Positions 48,068-60,297 of a stretch of 64,000 nucleotides of DNA are shown here, in pieces. The translations under genes and the position numbers were made by a program. The stretch is from Erigeron canadensis. Its lineage: Eukaryota > Streptophyta > Magnoliopsida > Asterales > Asteraceae. Numbering within the stretch: the stretch's first letter is position 1; every line of letters begins with the position of its first letter. The DNA lies in the NCBI RefSeq assembly GCF_010389155.1, contig NC_057767.1:23509723-23573722 (forward strand), in the 5' to 3' direction. The notes beneath the pieces are model-generated. The model had not been told where the DNA came from and did not search any database. It saw only the letters and a program-made list of their open reading frames with translations.

Positions 48068-49031
48068 GCAATGAACAACCAGATCATGTTGTATGAATCC
48101 GTGAACTATAAGAGTACATGTCAATTTTCGTTTCCTATTAGGGAAGCTACAATATTGTAGATTGCAATAATGAAGAATTATAAAGAAATTATGCAAGCAT
48201 GTTTGTATCAAAAGACATCTTGTCCTGATTACCATTTTGTATATAGAGTAGTTATAGTAAAAATCTTTCAATGTTAATGTGATTTTTCATATTTTCATAA
48301 ACTTGTTACTTGTTAGAATTAACATTGAACTAGATTAAATTATTTGTGCCTTTCTTTTTAGATTTATAGGGTACGTTGTTTACATCTCAACATCTATCTC
48401 TTATATATACCATTGACGTGTTACGACCCAAAATTTGTGAAAAATATCATTGGGTGCATGTTACGGCTAAAAAAACATTGTTATAAAAAATGTGTTAAGC
48501 ATAACATAAAATGACTAGCCTAAATGAAAAATATACAACAATTGTTATCAAAACCTAAATTCTCACGTATCGGTTTTAATACTCGGATACCACATTATTA
48601 AGCTTTGTGACTCATCATTTTTATATATAGTTCACAAAATATAGTTTATTCACTAACTTTGTATAAACTTGGAACATGTGATATGAATTATTCATCTCTA
48701 AGCTCATGTAGTCACATGGTGATCATAAGAATTCACAATTAAAATATATAAAAAAAAAGAACATATAAAATAATAATTTAAATAATAATATTTTATTTCA
48801 ATGAAAATTACACAGCTATTAATATCTTTTTCAAAACCACGTTATTTCCTATATATATTATTTTTATAATAACATAATATAAAGTTATTGTACGTATTTA
48901 AGCGATAATAATAAAAACTTAATATAAAGTCATATTAACAATATAAATATTTTAGAAGTGAATGCACCTATCATAAGAGATTATATAGAAATTTTGAGAC
49001 TTGTAAATTATTGAGATATTTTTATGTATGA
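48068..49031. other. 3' flank of RING gene and intergenic DNA
   Basis: The first 200 bp probably hold the 3' UTR. The remainder is AT-rich without a supported gene. Confidence 0.4.
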
Positions 49032-50108
49032 TCGAAATTACTAGTTTCATACATGTAAAATTGAAATTACCTTAATGATACTTATGGTTTATATCAATTT
49101 CGCTTTCAGATCATACCTTATGTTGACAGTCGTTAGTTTTGATGTTAAATAGCCCCACGTGCCTTGCACATGAGGTTTAAAAATGTAATATTATACAAAT
49201 TACAGGTAACATATGTGTAGTTTACACTTATAATTTAGCAAAAAATTGTATGTGATATAAATTTATTACTAAGTTTAGAATAATTTATAATTATGATTTT
49301 ATAAAGTTATTCATTTCTTAATATAGTATTTTTAATTTACAAAATATATTTTGTTATTGTATAAAAAACTTAAATACTATTTTACGTAAGTACCAACAAT
49401 TGATATTTTATTGCATTTTTTTTATAAAAACCGCATTCTATGTTTTTTAAAGACTATAAAAATAATTAATATTTTATATTTTCTTAAAAAATAACTACTT
49501 TAAAAGAATTTTGTTAAACTTTCAATATGACTTTTATAAAAAAAAATCACATAGTAATAATAACAATTAATTAATGTTTTTGTTGTTGACCGTGCATTCA
49601 GCATGAAGATTAAGGCTAGTAATCAAATGTAAGAGGTGAAATTTGAATATTGGTGGATTACCTCAAAGTTAAAAACCTTAGCAGATAGGCTGCCAACCAC
49701 TTTGCCAATAATGATAATTAATTAGTGTTTTTAAAAATAATAATATTAAAATAAAAATACAATTTCTATAATAAAAGTTATACGAGTATATAATATTATT
49801 TATCTTTTATGTAATAATTATGACTTTTGAAACTAACATTAGATTTTTTATTAAATAAAATATTATTTATAGTCATAATCGTTTACTATAAAATAGCATT
49901 AATATTACTAAAGAAAATAATTTTTTTAATAAATAATTTACTTGTGGTTTGTTTAATATTACATGTTTCATACCTTATATAGAAGACAGATGGGCTACTT
50001 AACGATATAACTAACAACCGTCAATGTGAGGTATGACCCAAGTGTGAATTTGTAAACCATAAGTAGCATTGGGGTAATTTTGATCTTGTACGTATAATAC
50101 CAGTAACT
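49032..50108. mobile_element. TIR element remnant (about 1.08 kb)
   Basis: The ends are extended inverted repeats of more than 80 bp: 'atacttatggtttatatcaa' at 49079 mirrors the complement of 'tttgtaaaccataagtagca' at about 50050, and 'agatcataccttatgttgac' mirrors 'gtcaatgtgaggtatgaccc'. The interior is AT-rich without coding. Confidence 0.65.
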
Positions 50109-50414
50109 TTGACCAAACGACAAATACCATTTAAGTAATTTAGTTTGAATTAAAATCTAGTTTTGTCAAGACAAATAAGAAAAAGAAAAACAAACAAACA
50201 TAAGAAAATTGGTTCAAGAAAAACGGTACTTGATTACTTAAACAAATGGTATCATACGAATAATCAAGGCTTCCAAAAACGTTCAAATAAACACACCCTC
50301 AACTTGAATATTTTGTAAGACCATAAATCCGAGAAACGTTTGATGTTATTGAATAATAGTTGAAAACAAGACAAACAATTTTTGATGGATAATTATTACA
50401 TATAGCATAAACTT

Positions 50415-51692
50415 TCACTCATCTTCAACATATACAAGAAGTTCATTATTATTTTGAAAAACAGCCATTTCTCCTTCTTCCAAATGAACTATTGCTTCAA
50501 TGCCGTCTCCAGACACAGTATCCATAAAAATAATATGACTTGAACCCAGCATATTAGTAGAAAAACGATTTATGTTTCCTAATACAAAATTAAATGAACT
50601 CAAAAACAAGATTAATGCCATGGGTGTAACTCCATTGAACCCTACACGGGTCGAAGCATTATCATCTCTACTATTTAAATTTGTCTCTAATAGTAAAAAT
50701 GAGAGAAAAAATTGATACAATTATTTGTCCTAAAGCAGCGGCAGGCAATTTATTTACATCAGCGGTTGCAAAAGATACATGATAATTCAAGTGAAATCAA
50801 GTTAAATGAGGTGATTATGAGTTTGAGGAAAGATATGTTAGAGATTGATCAAGGAGTAAAAGATGTTGAAGAATTGGGTGAAATGTATTTGAAGAAAGAA
50901 TCAAGCTTAATACAAGATCAAAATCGTAGAACTTATACATTTTCGAGCATATGTAGATTTCCGTACTACCAAGTAGACTTTGGGTGGGGAAAACCTGAGC
51001 GAGTGATTTACGTAACTACTGCCTTTGGACAATAATAATGTTTCGTTAGTGGTAGAGAAATTTAAAAGATTAAAAGTATATTTTGTGGAGGATAAAATAA
51101 ATTTAGGATTTATTGGCGATTCGCCACGTGTAACAGTTGCCCAATGGTTGATAAAGTTAGTCATCGTGAATCCATCCGCGACTTTGTGTGATATGGACAC
51201 AGCCACTGCGACCCCACCACACGAAAAATGGGTCAGTTGGGCCTCTAGCATATTTGGACTGGATTTATTAAAAGCACAACGAAGCCCATTAGGAATAAGT
51301 TTGTTAATTATTGTTTCATCTACGTTTCTTTTGAGAATGAATTCATTGAGTGATATGTCAATAGAAGCTTCTAAGAATTCAATTCCTTCATCATTGCAAT
51401 TGATGTAAGGTGCACAAGGAGTAAAGTACCTACCCGCAAATGGATAATATTGTGTTAAACATTTTGAGAGTGATTTTTTTAAAATGTTGATATCACTACT
51501 TTTGTAGTTTTTGTAGAATAAAACCCATGGCATATGAACGTCGTTAAGTAAACGATCAATCGTTGAAAGATTATGAAGTTTGAGGTGAGGAGGTGTTGGA
51601 AATGATGGTTTAATTCTTTCTTGGTGTGTGATGGTAATGTCAAATGGCCTTATTTTCTCAAAATTTTGGATCTTTGTCATCATAGTGTTCAT
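50415..51692 (-). pseudogene. BAHD acyltransferase pseudogene with internal inversion
   Basis: The N-terminal part reads minus from 51692: YYPFAGR (83-89) and the catalytic HKVAD (169-173) after SVSIS. About residue 220 (near 51034) the frame runs into the complement of later sequence. The missing middle-to-late part is on the plus strand at about 50553-51033: NPTRVEALSSLLFKF, PKAAAGNLFTSAVAKDT, then DFGWGKPERV. The last part, FMDTVSGDGIEA to the stop, is again minus (50550-50415). The inverted block also has stops after KNERKN and a frameshift near 50785. BAHD enzymes transfer acyl groups from CoA to alcohols or amines; both HxxxD and DFGWG survive, but no single frame can make the enzyme. 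Confidence 0.88.
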
Positions 51693-52047
51693 TTTTTAAT
51701 TACAACGAGTAAATGTTGAAATGAAGATGGAAATTTATGTATACACAAAGATTATATAGAGTTATAGGGTGTATCACGCGCTCTCTTCAGTTTTATTACC
51801 TTATTCACTTTTATTTTACCTTCAATTCATTTTACTAACACATATATATCATAGCAGCTCAATTACTCTATACGTGCATACCATGCGTACTACTAGCATT
51901 GCGCATTTTCTTTTTCCAATTTTTTACTAGTAAATATTTGTGTACATTAATTTCAACTTAATTTGTATAGAAAATATATGTAAGGAGAGAAGAATTAATT
52001 TAGTTATTACTTAAAATATCCTTAAAAACATATATATATTTTTTTTT
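51693..52047. other. Upstream of BAHD pseudogene, nothing supported
   Basis: AT-rich, containing what was presumably its promoter; no distinct signal called. Confidence 0.4.
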
Positions 52048-52803
52048 GGAAAATGATAATTGTAGCCCCTGTGGCTATGGATACCAAGTTATTACCATTA
52101 ATCTTTAAAAGTATTTAATTTAAAAACTAACTTCATCCCTAACTTTTCACATTATATGGAAAAAATAAAGCAATCATCTCTTTCTAAATCTTTATTATAT
52201 TAATCTTTCTCCGATAAACACTTTGTCACTTATGTATCACTCCAGAAATACATAAAGGTATATCATTGTTATCAGTTTAAAATCATCGAGTTATGGGTAA
52301 AGAATATTAAAGATGATGCAACAATATCACAAGTAAACGAAGGTCACCATTGGAGATTTAATTTTGTTATTAAGATGCCCATTACTACTTATATATTTTC
52401 TTTACAGGCGATTTTATTTATTTATTGATTTTTACTTTTTTGTGAGATCATGTAAAATTGTGTATGCAATCGGGTAGTTCATGAATTTTTATAGTTTGGA
52501 CTGAGTGTCCATTGTCTTTTTATAAGTATTCTTTAATTTAATATGATGAACCTGCAATGTCTTGATTGGCATATGATAATATTTCATGTGAGAGATGAAA
52601 GAAATATAGAACTTGAAAGAGCTAATCACATTATTTGTTCCATGTAATGCGGAAGATAGAATTTGACTAGGTTAAGAAACATGTGTTTTGCATAAATAAA
52701 AATAATTGGTAATCACATTATTAGTTTTTAAATTAAATATTTTAAAAAATAATTGGTAATAACTTGGTATCTATAGCTCTAGGGGCTACAATTATCATTT
52801 CCT
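52048..52803. mobile_element. TIR element (about 756 bp)
   Basis: The left end 'ggaaaatgataattgtagcc' and the complement of the right end, 'ggaaatgataattgtagccc', match closely and continue through 'taccaagttattacc'. Both flanks are T-rich. No transposase. Confidence 0.8.
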
Positions 52804-53083
52804 TTTTTTTTATGCAAAGTGAATTTTGATTTATACGTACATGTTGGAGACAATTTTAATCTGTATCTCTCATGGAAAATACCTTTGAGATGATAATCTC
52901 AAGACTCAAATCTGAAACCTTAAATAAACTCATCCCCAAAACCCACATGCATCAATGTATAAGTTCTTTAGTTTTCTGGTAATGTTTATAAATAATATTA
53001 CAAAAAGTTAATTGTGCATCAAGTATATATTTATTATTATTTATCAAGGAAATCATGAGTAATTGTTATGCATATTCATTAAA

Positions 53084-53380
53084 AGGGAAAAATATCCGTG
53101 TTTGTATGTAACTTGTGACCAGCTACTATTGTATGAAAGAAACTTTAATCGGGTTTATTGTATGTAAATAGCCTGCTAAAATTGAACGAATCGTGTAAGA
53201 AATCAACGTGGCACCACACGGCATCTGATACATGGCCCAATGAGAGACCTCCATATCAGCTTATTTACACGATTCATTCAGTTTTAACATGTTACTTACA
53301 TACAATGAACCGGACTAAAGTTTCTTTCATACAATAGTAGCTGGTCACAAATTACACACACACAGATACTTTACCCTCAT
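53084..53380. mobile_element. Foldback MITE (about 300 bp)
   Basis: 'gaccagctactattgtatga' (53117) is mirrored by 'tcatacaatagtagctggtc' (53327-53346), and 'aaagaaacttta' by 'taaagtttcttt'. The core contains 'cacgtggcaccacacgg'-like wording. Non-coding. Confidence 0.82.
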
Positions 53381-55996
53381 TAAAATCACGTTTGCATCAG
53401 TTTAATTTGATAGGTAGTCATGACAGAAAAAAATAACTATAATTAATACTTTGTAACACTCAATATATATCGATAAATTGTTTTTGAAATAAGGTTTAGA
53501 AATGTAAGAAAATAAATTAGTAGTTAAGTGAATATATAAAATGTCAATTATAATCTATAATCCTAATTAATTGAATATAAGTTAAATAAACAATTCATTA
53601 ATAATTTATATAAAACAAAACAAACTTGATCCAAAAGTCTAGAGTTCGCCTTATTTGTTTTACATTGTATGTTATATCACAACCATGGCTGCAAAACTGA
53701 TATATGCTATCAACTCGGCCATTTGGGAAGTTACACGTACTTAGGTATATGCAGGGAAATGTGTTAAAGCAGTCAATGTGGGGAGTACTCGGAGAACTCG
53801 GTCAAATCAGGTCGACTCGACGCCCTACCTTATGACAAATATTTACAAATAAGATTTTATTGTCGCATCGATTTCTCCCGTTGTTGTCCAAATTGGAGAT
53901 GTCACATTGTCATCCTTCATCTTAAAAGGGGGCGAGAGGTATAAAGATATGTATACATATAGTTAGAGGACTATTTGTATAATTAGTTGATAGTTTATGT
54001 TCATTTAGGTTTATAAATATTTTGCTTGTATCCATTTCACAATTGAGATTCATGAATATAATTTTTATAAACTCGGTTTGATAAAGGAGACCGTCTAGAA
54101 GTTACTAGAGGTCTCAAGTACATAAATCTAGAATTACACGCTATTACATTAACTAGATTCTTTTTAAGACTTTAACTGTTAAGACCGTAAAAAAGTTGAA
54201 AAAAACTTATGTTAATTATGATTTCCCAAGACACAAGAAAAAACCTTATCAAAGAAGGCCAAGCCATAAAAAAGAGATCGAAAGTATTGAGTTGAAAATC
54301 TCCATACAACTCTGATACAAAATAGTGTAGAAAGTCGAGTTTTTAGTTTTAAATTAGTGAGAAATTTTCTATAAAAGTATATATGATAAATTTTATGTGA
54401 GTCCATAATTTTATTTTTAATTATAAATTATAACATAAATAAGTTTTAATTTAATGAAATCAAACCTTATGATAGGTTAATAATCTATCAATTATCTTTT
54501 GGTATATATATAAATAGTAAAGTATAACAAACAATGATATATCTATTTATTCTATTTTATTCAATGTAACAAACAAAGAGAAAAACTTGTGAGGGACATC
54601 CCAAGAATCTTGTAACCAAACCAAAGAACTTTTTAGCCGAATCTACCACTAAAATTCAGAATCTTTTCACCCAATTATAACGGAGAACCTACGAGCTAGA
54701 ATCTTAAAATATTTTCTTATTTGTATGATTTCTTGTCATAATATATAATTGAGTTTTTTAAAAGAATAGTAGATGTATACATCAATGATATATCTATTAA
54801 GATGATGCTTACATTTGATGTATAGACAAAATGCATATATTAAAAAACGAACTTTTGTTACATTCTCAATAATAGAAAAGATGGGGTTAATAATTGTAAA
54901 ACAAGTATTAAAGTAAAATAAATAAGACAAAATTTTAACCCTTAGATTATGATAAAACTGATACACGAATATTCACGAAACACAAGTATATATGTTGATG
55001 AACGATGATTTTTATGATGCATGATGATTTTTATTGAAAAGATATCTATTGTTTTCTTTGTTTTCTTTTTTAATTTAATAATTGTTTTATTTTATTTAGA
55101 GCCTATAAATGATCTATCAAAACTATAATTAATTGACATTTGTGTAAGAAGATGATGACATAGTATTGACACAAAGTATAAAAATTAGTATTACGATGAA
55201 TTTGAAAAAGTAATAATTATTTTTTATAGTTAAAAATTCTAAATTATAAACTACTATAATACATTAAATTGATAATTAAATAAGATAATTATATAAGTAG
55301 GAAAGTTTGATTAAATCAATATAAGGAACATATTTATAAAAACTATATAAAATAAACTACTCTTTCAACCTTTAAGCAATTCACATTTTGAAACGCCCAT
55401 AATATTACCCCTCTCTTTTTTTTTAACTAATTTAAACATCTTCACGTAAAATACATATAATACTTTTAATAAAATAATTTATTGATAGATCATTAAATGC
55501 TTAAATAACCCTCTTATAACAATTAATTTTATATTCACTAATACACCACCAGCACCGCCACACCTCGACGCCACCATTGTTATACCGTAGTCGTTATTAC
55601 CATCGTCGTCGCATCCCACTGGTATACGCCTAGTAATTAATAAATGATTAGGGCATTATATGTGGGTCACTGGGTTGTCTAAATTTCATTGAATGGAAAT
55701 GTTTTATGAGGATATATATAATAGCTATAAAAACTATAGTATAATATGTTAACTTTAAGTACCAAGAAGACAAGAAGTTAGAAGTGAAACACTAAACACC
55801 AAAATTTGAATCAAAGCCATGTTACAAAAATTATAGAAAACACATATTTCTTAGGATTCAAAGCAAAATCATATCCAATCGGCTAATACAGGCTTTCATT
55901 GATTCGAATCACCAACATGTTTCATTTAATCAAATGAATGGTTGTTGTGTTGCTTTAATAGCAACAAACTGTTCTGCCACAACCAAAGCTGTCTGA
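53381..55996. other. Intergenic, nothing supported apart from a GGN-type island
   Basis: AT-rich throughout. 55545-55620 ('accaccagcaccgccacacc') is another CC/GG-rich island. The short frames at 54212 and 54736 lack motifs. Confidence 0.45.
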
Positions 55997-56044
55997 GTGA
56001 GAACCATCGTCTGCAGTGCCGCGGCCAAGGAAATTAAATCCGAA

Positions 56045-57010
56045 ATGAAGATGTCCACACCTATGACAGTTGTGTTGGCCTGCCTCTTGACTTCCTTCTT
56101 GTTAATTGCCTTCTTTTACTACTATTTCCGCCACTATGCTGAAGATCAGCTCGCCCTTGCTGCAGCCACCGGCCACGTGGGTCAAAGAAGCTCGATGACA
56201 GAGGCAGCAGCCCGTGGGCTTGACCCTGCCGTGATTGCAACATTTACGAGCTTTATATACTCAGAAGTGAAGGAGATCACAATTGGTCAACAAGTTCTTG
56301 AATGTGCCGTGTGCCTAAATGAGTTTTGTGATCACGAGTCTTTACGCTTGTTACCAGAATGCAGCCACGTGTTCCATCGTAATTGTATAGATGAATGGTT
56401 GGCTTTTCATGTCACCTGCCCGGTTTGTCGCACAAGTCTTGTGCCAAAGCCAGGTCGACTCGGTAAGAAAACTGAGTCACCGTGTGACTTAGGCGGGCCA
56501 ACTAAAAGTCATGTTTCAGTTGAAGTCAGTCATTTGAAACATGACCATCTACCTTCTAAAAAAATGTCCCGTTCTTGTTCAACGGGACATTTGACAGCTA
56601 CAAGGCATGATGAAAATGCAGAGAGGTACATGTTAAGGTTGACAAAAGATACACATGATATTCTAAAAAGTTCAAGTACAAATCCATCCACAAGCATGGA
56701 TATGTCATCTTTAACAGAGTGTACTTCGAAAACGGGCCTTAGGAGTGCGAGTGCAAATTTTTTGAGAGGATCAAGTTATTCTGATTACGAGAGGTTTGGC
56801 CAGGAAAGACGATCTGGTGATCAACGAAGTCTTGGGAACACAGGATCGTTTAACTCTCATAGTATTTCCGTTCATCTTGGGGATGATTCAATGACTGGTT
56901 CGCAACGATTTTTGGCATCAATATCGATGACATCTCCATTTAACCGTTTGTTTCAACTATCGAACAAAGTTAATGAGGTGATCATGCAAAGATTATATGA
57001 TAGTAATTGA
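56045..57010 (+). CDS. ATL-type RING-H2 E3 ubiquitin ligase (about 321 aa)
   Basis: A single-exon membrane-anchored E3. Numbering from the first GTG of the open frame at 55997: transmembrane helix 23-44, GLDPAVIATF (74-83) as in the canonical ATL GLD motif, RING-H2 ligands C103, C106, C122, H124, H127, C130, C141 and C144, with W134 and P142. The C-terminal half is Ser-rich and ends near FNRLFQLSNKV, similar in layout to the ATL6/ATL31 group. The start is uncertain: Met at 56045 is the first ATG, 18 nt before the helix codons begin, so no signal peptide is predicted, unlike many ATLs. In the same frame an ATG at 55935 is separated by one TGA at 55994, suggesting a lost or mis-sequenced N-terminus. 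Confidence 0.88.
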   Translation: MKMSTPMTVVLACLLTSFLLIAFFYYYFRHYAEDQLALAAATGHVGQRSSMTEAAARGLDPAVIATFTSFIYSEVKEITIGQQVLECAVCLNEFCDHESLRLLPECSHVFHRNCIDEWLAFHVTCPVCRTSLVPKPGRLGKKTESPCDLGGPTKSHVSVEVSHLKHDHLPSKKMSRSCSTGHLTATRHDENAERYMLRLTKDTHDILKSSSTNPSTSMDMSSLTECTSKTGLRSASANFLRGSSYSDYERFGQERRSGDQRSLGNTGSFNSHSISVHLGDDSMTGSQRFLASISMTSPFNRLFQLSNKVNEVIMQRLYDSN

Positions 57011-58639
57011 GATTAAATATGACATTCAGAATATATGCATTCGGTTTCACTTTGTGACTTTTATCTTTGTTAACCTTATGTCGGAAAGAGAGAAAATACA
57101 CATTACAGTATACTATATTTATTTGTTGTTACCAAAATGAATTGGGCTTAAATTGAAAATCTTATTGTGCAGAATATTCTCATTTGTATTTGTTCTACTA
57201 GATTCACTTTATCATTTTCTTTTTAAGATTCCCGTGTGAAAAAACATGTTTCATTTGAGTCATTCAATCACTTAATTTAATTTTCAAATGGGATCAAATA
57301 AGTAGATAACCAAAAGACCAAGTATATCTAGTGAAATGTATCTGGATATAGGTGCAGTTGCCTATAGTTATTTTTTATTTTGTTAAAGAAGATATTTGAT
57401 AACTTTCATTAAAAAGAATTGAATTGTGAAAAAAAAAAAAAGAGACAACGCCAAGACGTCTTATTTCTATCGTAACATTTCAAGAACCAGACACTTTTCT
57501 ACAAGTTCAATACGCATATAGCGGTATGAGTCTGTTTGGGTCCAAAACCTTTGGATCGGTGTCCAAAACTGAAAGCTGTTGAGAAACGACCGTGTTTCTT
57601 CAATCTTAGCTTCGGTTTCATTTAAAAGTGTACAAGACAATATATTATTTATGGTCAAGTTGAAGGGCTAAAAGTGTATTTCACTCAAAGAGAAGGGTCA
57701 AATATGAGTGGGTTATATAACTTCAATACACCCTGTTAGTTGCAACATTTATTTATCTGGCTATATATATATATATATACACCAACCCAACAAGGAGCAG
57801 CTTGCTTACCAGAAAAATTCATCAATACATATTCTAGAAAATTTTATTATCATGTAGATCCTTAATTTTGTTGATTGTTACCAGATTTGTACATTGTACT
57901 AAAACTTTTTAATATAATTGTTTGATCATAAGACTGAATAATAAAACTCTTTTGTTCTTGATTCTGGAGAATCATCATTTTTACAAAAAAACAAACCAAA
58001 GTTTTTTAGTTTGTTATTCAATTTTTGGTTCGCCATAATTTTAGTTTCCATAAATGACGACACCTTTAAGTCATTAAGTTATAAATAAATTGAAACATAA
58101 CAATAGTTGATACTTAATTGATAATGTTCTTTTTAAATGAGTTATTATATTGCAACTGTTTAACTTCGTGAACAACATCCATTGATGGAGACATCATGAC
58201 GGGTCTGAAATCTCAACTCATTAACTTATATTAATATTAAAGAATTCGACAATCTTAATTTCGTGGCGGATAATTTTAAACACTTGATGAATATGGTCAT
58301 TCTTAAGAGTGAGATACATTTCATACCCATCCAAAATATCCAACTTTAGTTTACTATTTATATCTAACTATTTCCTCTTTCGTTTCAAACGATGTCATAT
58401 AATTCGAAGTTGATACGTTAATTACTACTATTAGATTCATTCGATTGTTGAAGCGGCAGCCACCCTAAAAATGTGGAATCTATAGTTTTGAAACCTATAA
58501 TGCACGATTAGACATAATTTATTTTGTAATATTTGTAGTGTAAGTTGATAAAAGTATATACTTCAATATTCATGTTTCTTAATTTGTTTTATTACGTTTG
58601 CGATGCACGACACATTTGATTTATTTTTGCTTATTTGCA
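57011..58639. other. Intergenic, nothing supported
   Basis: Begins with the presumed 3' UTR of the RING gene. The rest is AT-rich; (TA)n at about 57758-57780. No motif-bearing frame. Confidence 0.4.
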
Positions 58640-59005
58640 GATTGACACGAGTTTTAGATACTCGGCCGTGAAGGAGATCAAAGTTTTAATGGACAAACGT
58701 AACGCCAAATAATTAGTTGTGTTTCACTATTTGTTAGATGTTATACACAGGAAAATGGACAAAAGTCATATCTTATACGAGTAATTTATTTCCAAGAAAA
58801 AAAAATAACTTTATAATTGTTTGAATATGGCAACCCCTAGTCCCCCCATTGGACTATTCAATGAAACAAATTAAGGCCTATTAAAAATGCCAAAGAGGTA
58901 CATGTTAAGATTGACAAAATAGATGTCCTGAAAGTTTGGTTACCAATCAATCGACAAAACACGATTGAGTGAACAAAGTTTTCGGATCCTTTTAACCATA
59001 TTTAC
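58640..59005 (+). pseudogene. Degenerate ATL RING-H2 relic
   Basis: 'TSFRYSAVKEIK' (58645-58685) matches TSFIYSEVKEIT of the upstream gene. About 58884-58960 ('tgccaaagaggtacatgtta') matches the codons for NAERYMLRLTK, and 'ggatccttttaacc' matches the SPFNR region. The spacing is shorter than in the intact gene and the RING finger itself is missing, so this is a partial tandem copy decayed beyond function. Confidence 0.72.
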
Positions 59006-59614
59006 AAAGAGAGTCACATATTTATTTTGCTAGTTATATTACTCACCCGCTGTACGGTAGCTAAATAGATTATATTATAAAAAAATTTGATGTGCCTCAT
59101 ACATGATTTGTAAGTATGAAATAAATTGTGCTTAAAATAAATCAATAATTGAAGCTAAGTTATAATAAACAGTAATGATAAATATAATATATGTCTAGTT
59201 AAAGTTTTAGATTTACCTTAAATTTTAAAATCACATCAAAATCGGAACTTGTAAACATAAAGGATGACGACAAATAACCTTGTAATTTCGGATCGTAAAC
59301 TAAAACTTTTTGAAGTATTCATGTTATTAACTTATTTTATAAGTAATACAAGTAATAGGAGTTGAAAAATTGAAAAAAAAAACAATTATATTAATTAGAA
59401 AACGATCAATCAAATAAAGTTATAATGTATTTTATATCCACAAGTTAAAAGTTAGAGTTTAATTATAAGTTTAATAAGGAAATTGAATCTATATACAATT
59501 AAAAAAACTAATTTAATAAAATAATAAATTAAAAGGACAGGTGTCGATCAAGGATTACACTACGTGTCGTTTCAAGAACATCTCAATCATGTTTTAGTTT
59601 ATTGATAGACTATC
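59006..59614. other. Intergenic, nothing supported
   Basis: AT-rich, without a motif-bearing open frame. Confidence 0.4.
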
Positions 59615-59995
59615 AAGGGGACCAATCAAATAAGAAGATCCTTTAAATAAGAACACGATGAAAATATTCATTTTGATGAATTAAAAGTTATAAACTAATA
59701 TATTGCATAACTAATTATTATTATTTATGTGTTAAACAATACATTGATCTGTCAAAATCGAGAAAATCATGTTTTTTGTTTTGTGTATTTATCTTGGATG
59801 CATGTTCATCAAAATTGATGCATCCAACAAAAAACATGATTTTTCGATTTTAACGGATAAATGTATTGTTAAACACTTAAATATGATAATTAGTTATTCA
59901 CTATGTTAGTTTTATGGACTTTTAATGCATCAAAATGATGTTTAAGTGTTCTCACCGTGTTCTTATTTTAAGGGTGTTTTTACTGGAGTGTTATT
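59615..59995. mobile_element. Foldback element (about 380 bp)
   Basis: 'aaatcatgttttttgttttg' on the left mirrors 'caacaaaaaacatgattttt' on the right; arms continue through 'aacaatacattgat' / 'ataaatgtattgtt' and 'aaataagaacac' / 'gtgttcttattt'. The right end is shared with the fragment at 35185. Confidence 0.7.
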
Positions 59996-60297
59996 ATCAA
60001 TAACTCAGAAGGGTACCCGCGCGTTGCGACGGTAACTTTGGAAAAACAAAACGGTACCTTTCTGGTTGCTTGAATATACGAACACAACACATTGGTTGTA
60101 TATAGGGAAAATATACACGCAATGCGAAAAATAAGATTAGCAAAACAAATTAAAATGTAGATATGTGTGACTTCTCAGAATTCAAACACAATGCTACAAT
60201 CTATTTTTCTTGCTACAATCTATTTTTCTTTGTTGAAAATGGGAGCATCACAAAATTACTTCTTACACCACATTCTATAATTTTATATAAGCACATT

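Noticed and set aside
50712..51035. Plus-strand 107-codon frame as an independent gene
   Set aside because: It is the inverted middle-to-late section of the BAHD pseudogene (contains DFGWGKP), not a separate gene.
51025..51408. Plus-strand 127-codon frame
   Set aside because: Antisense shadow of the N-terminal BAHD coding piece; no family motif.
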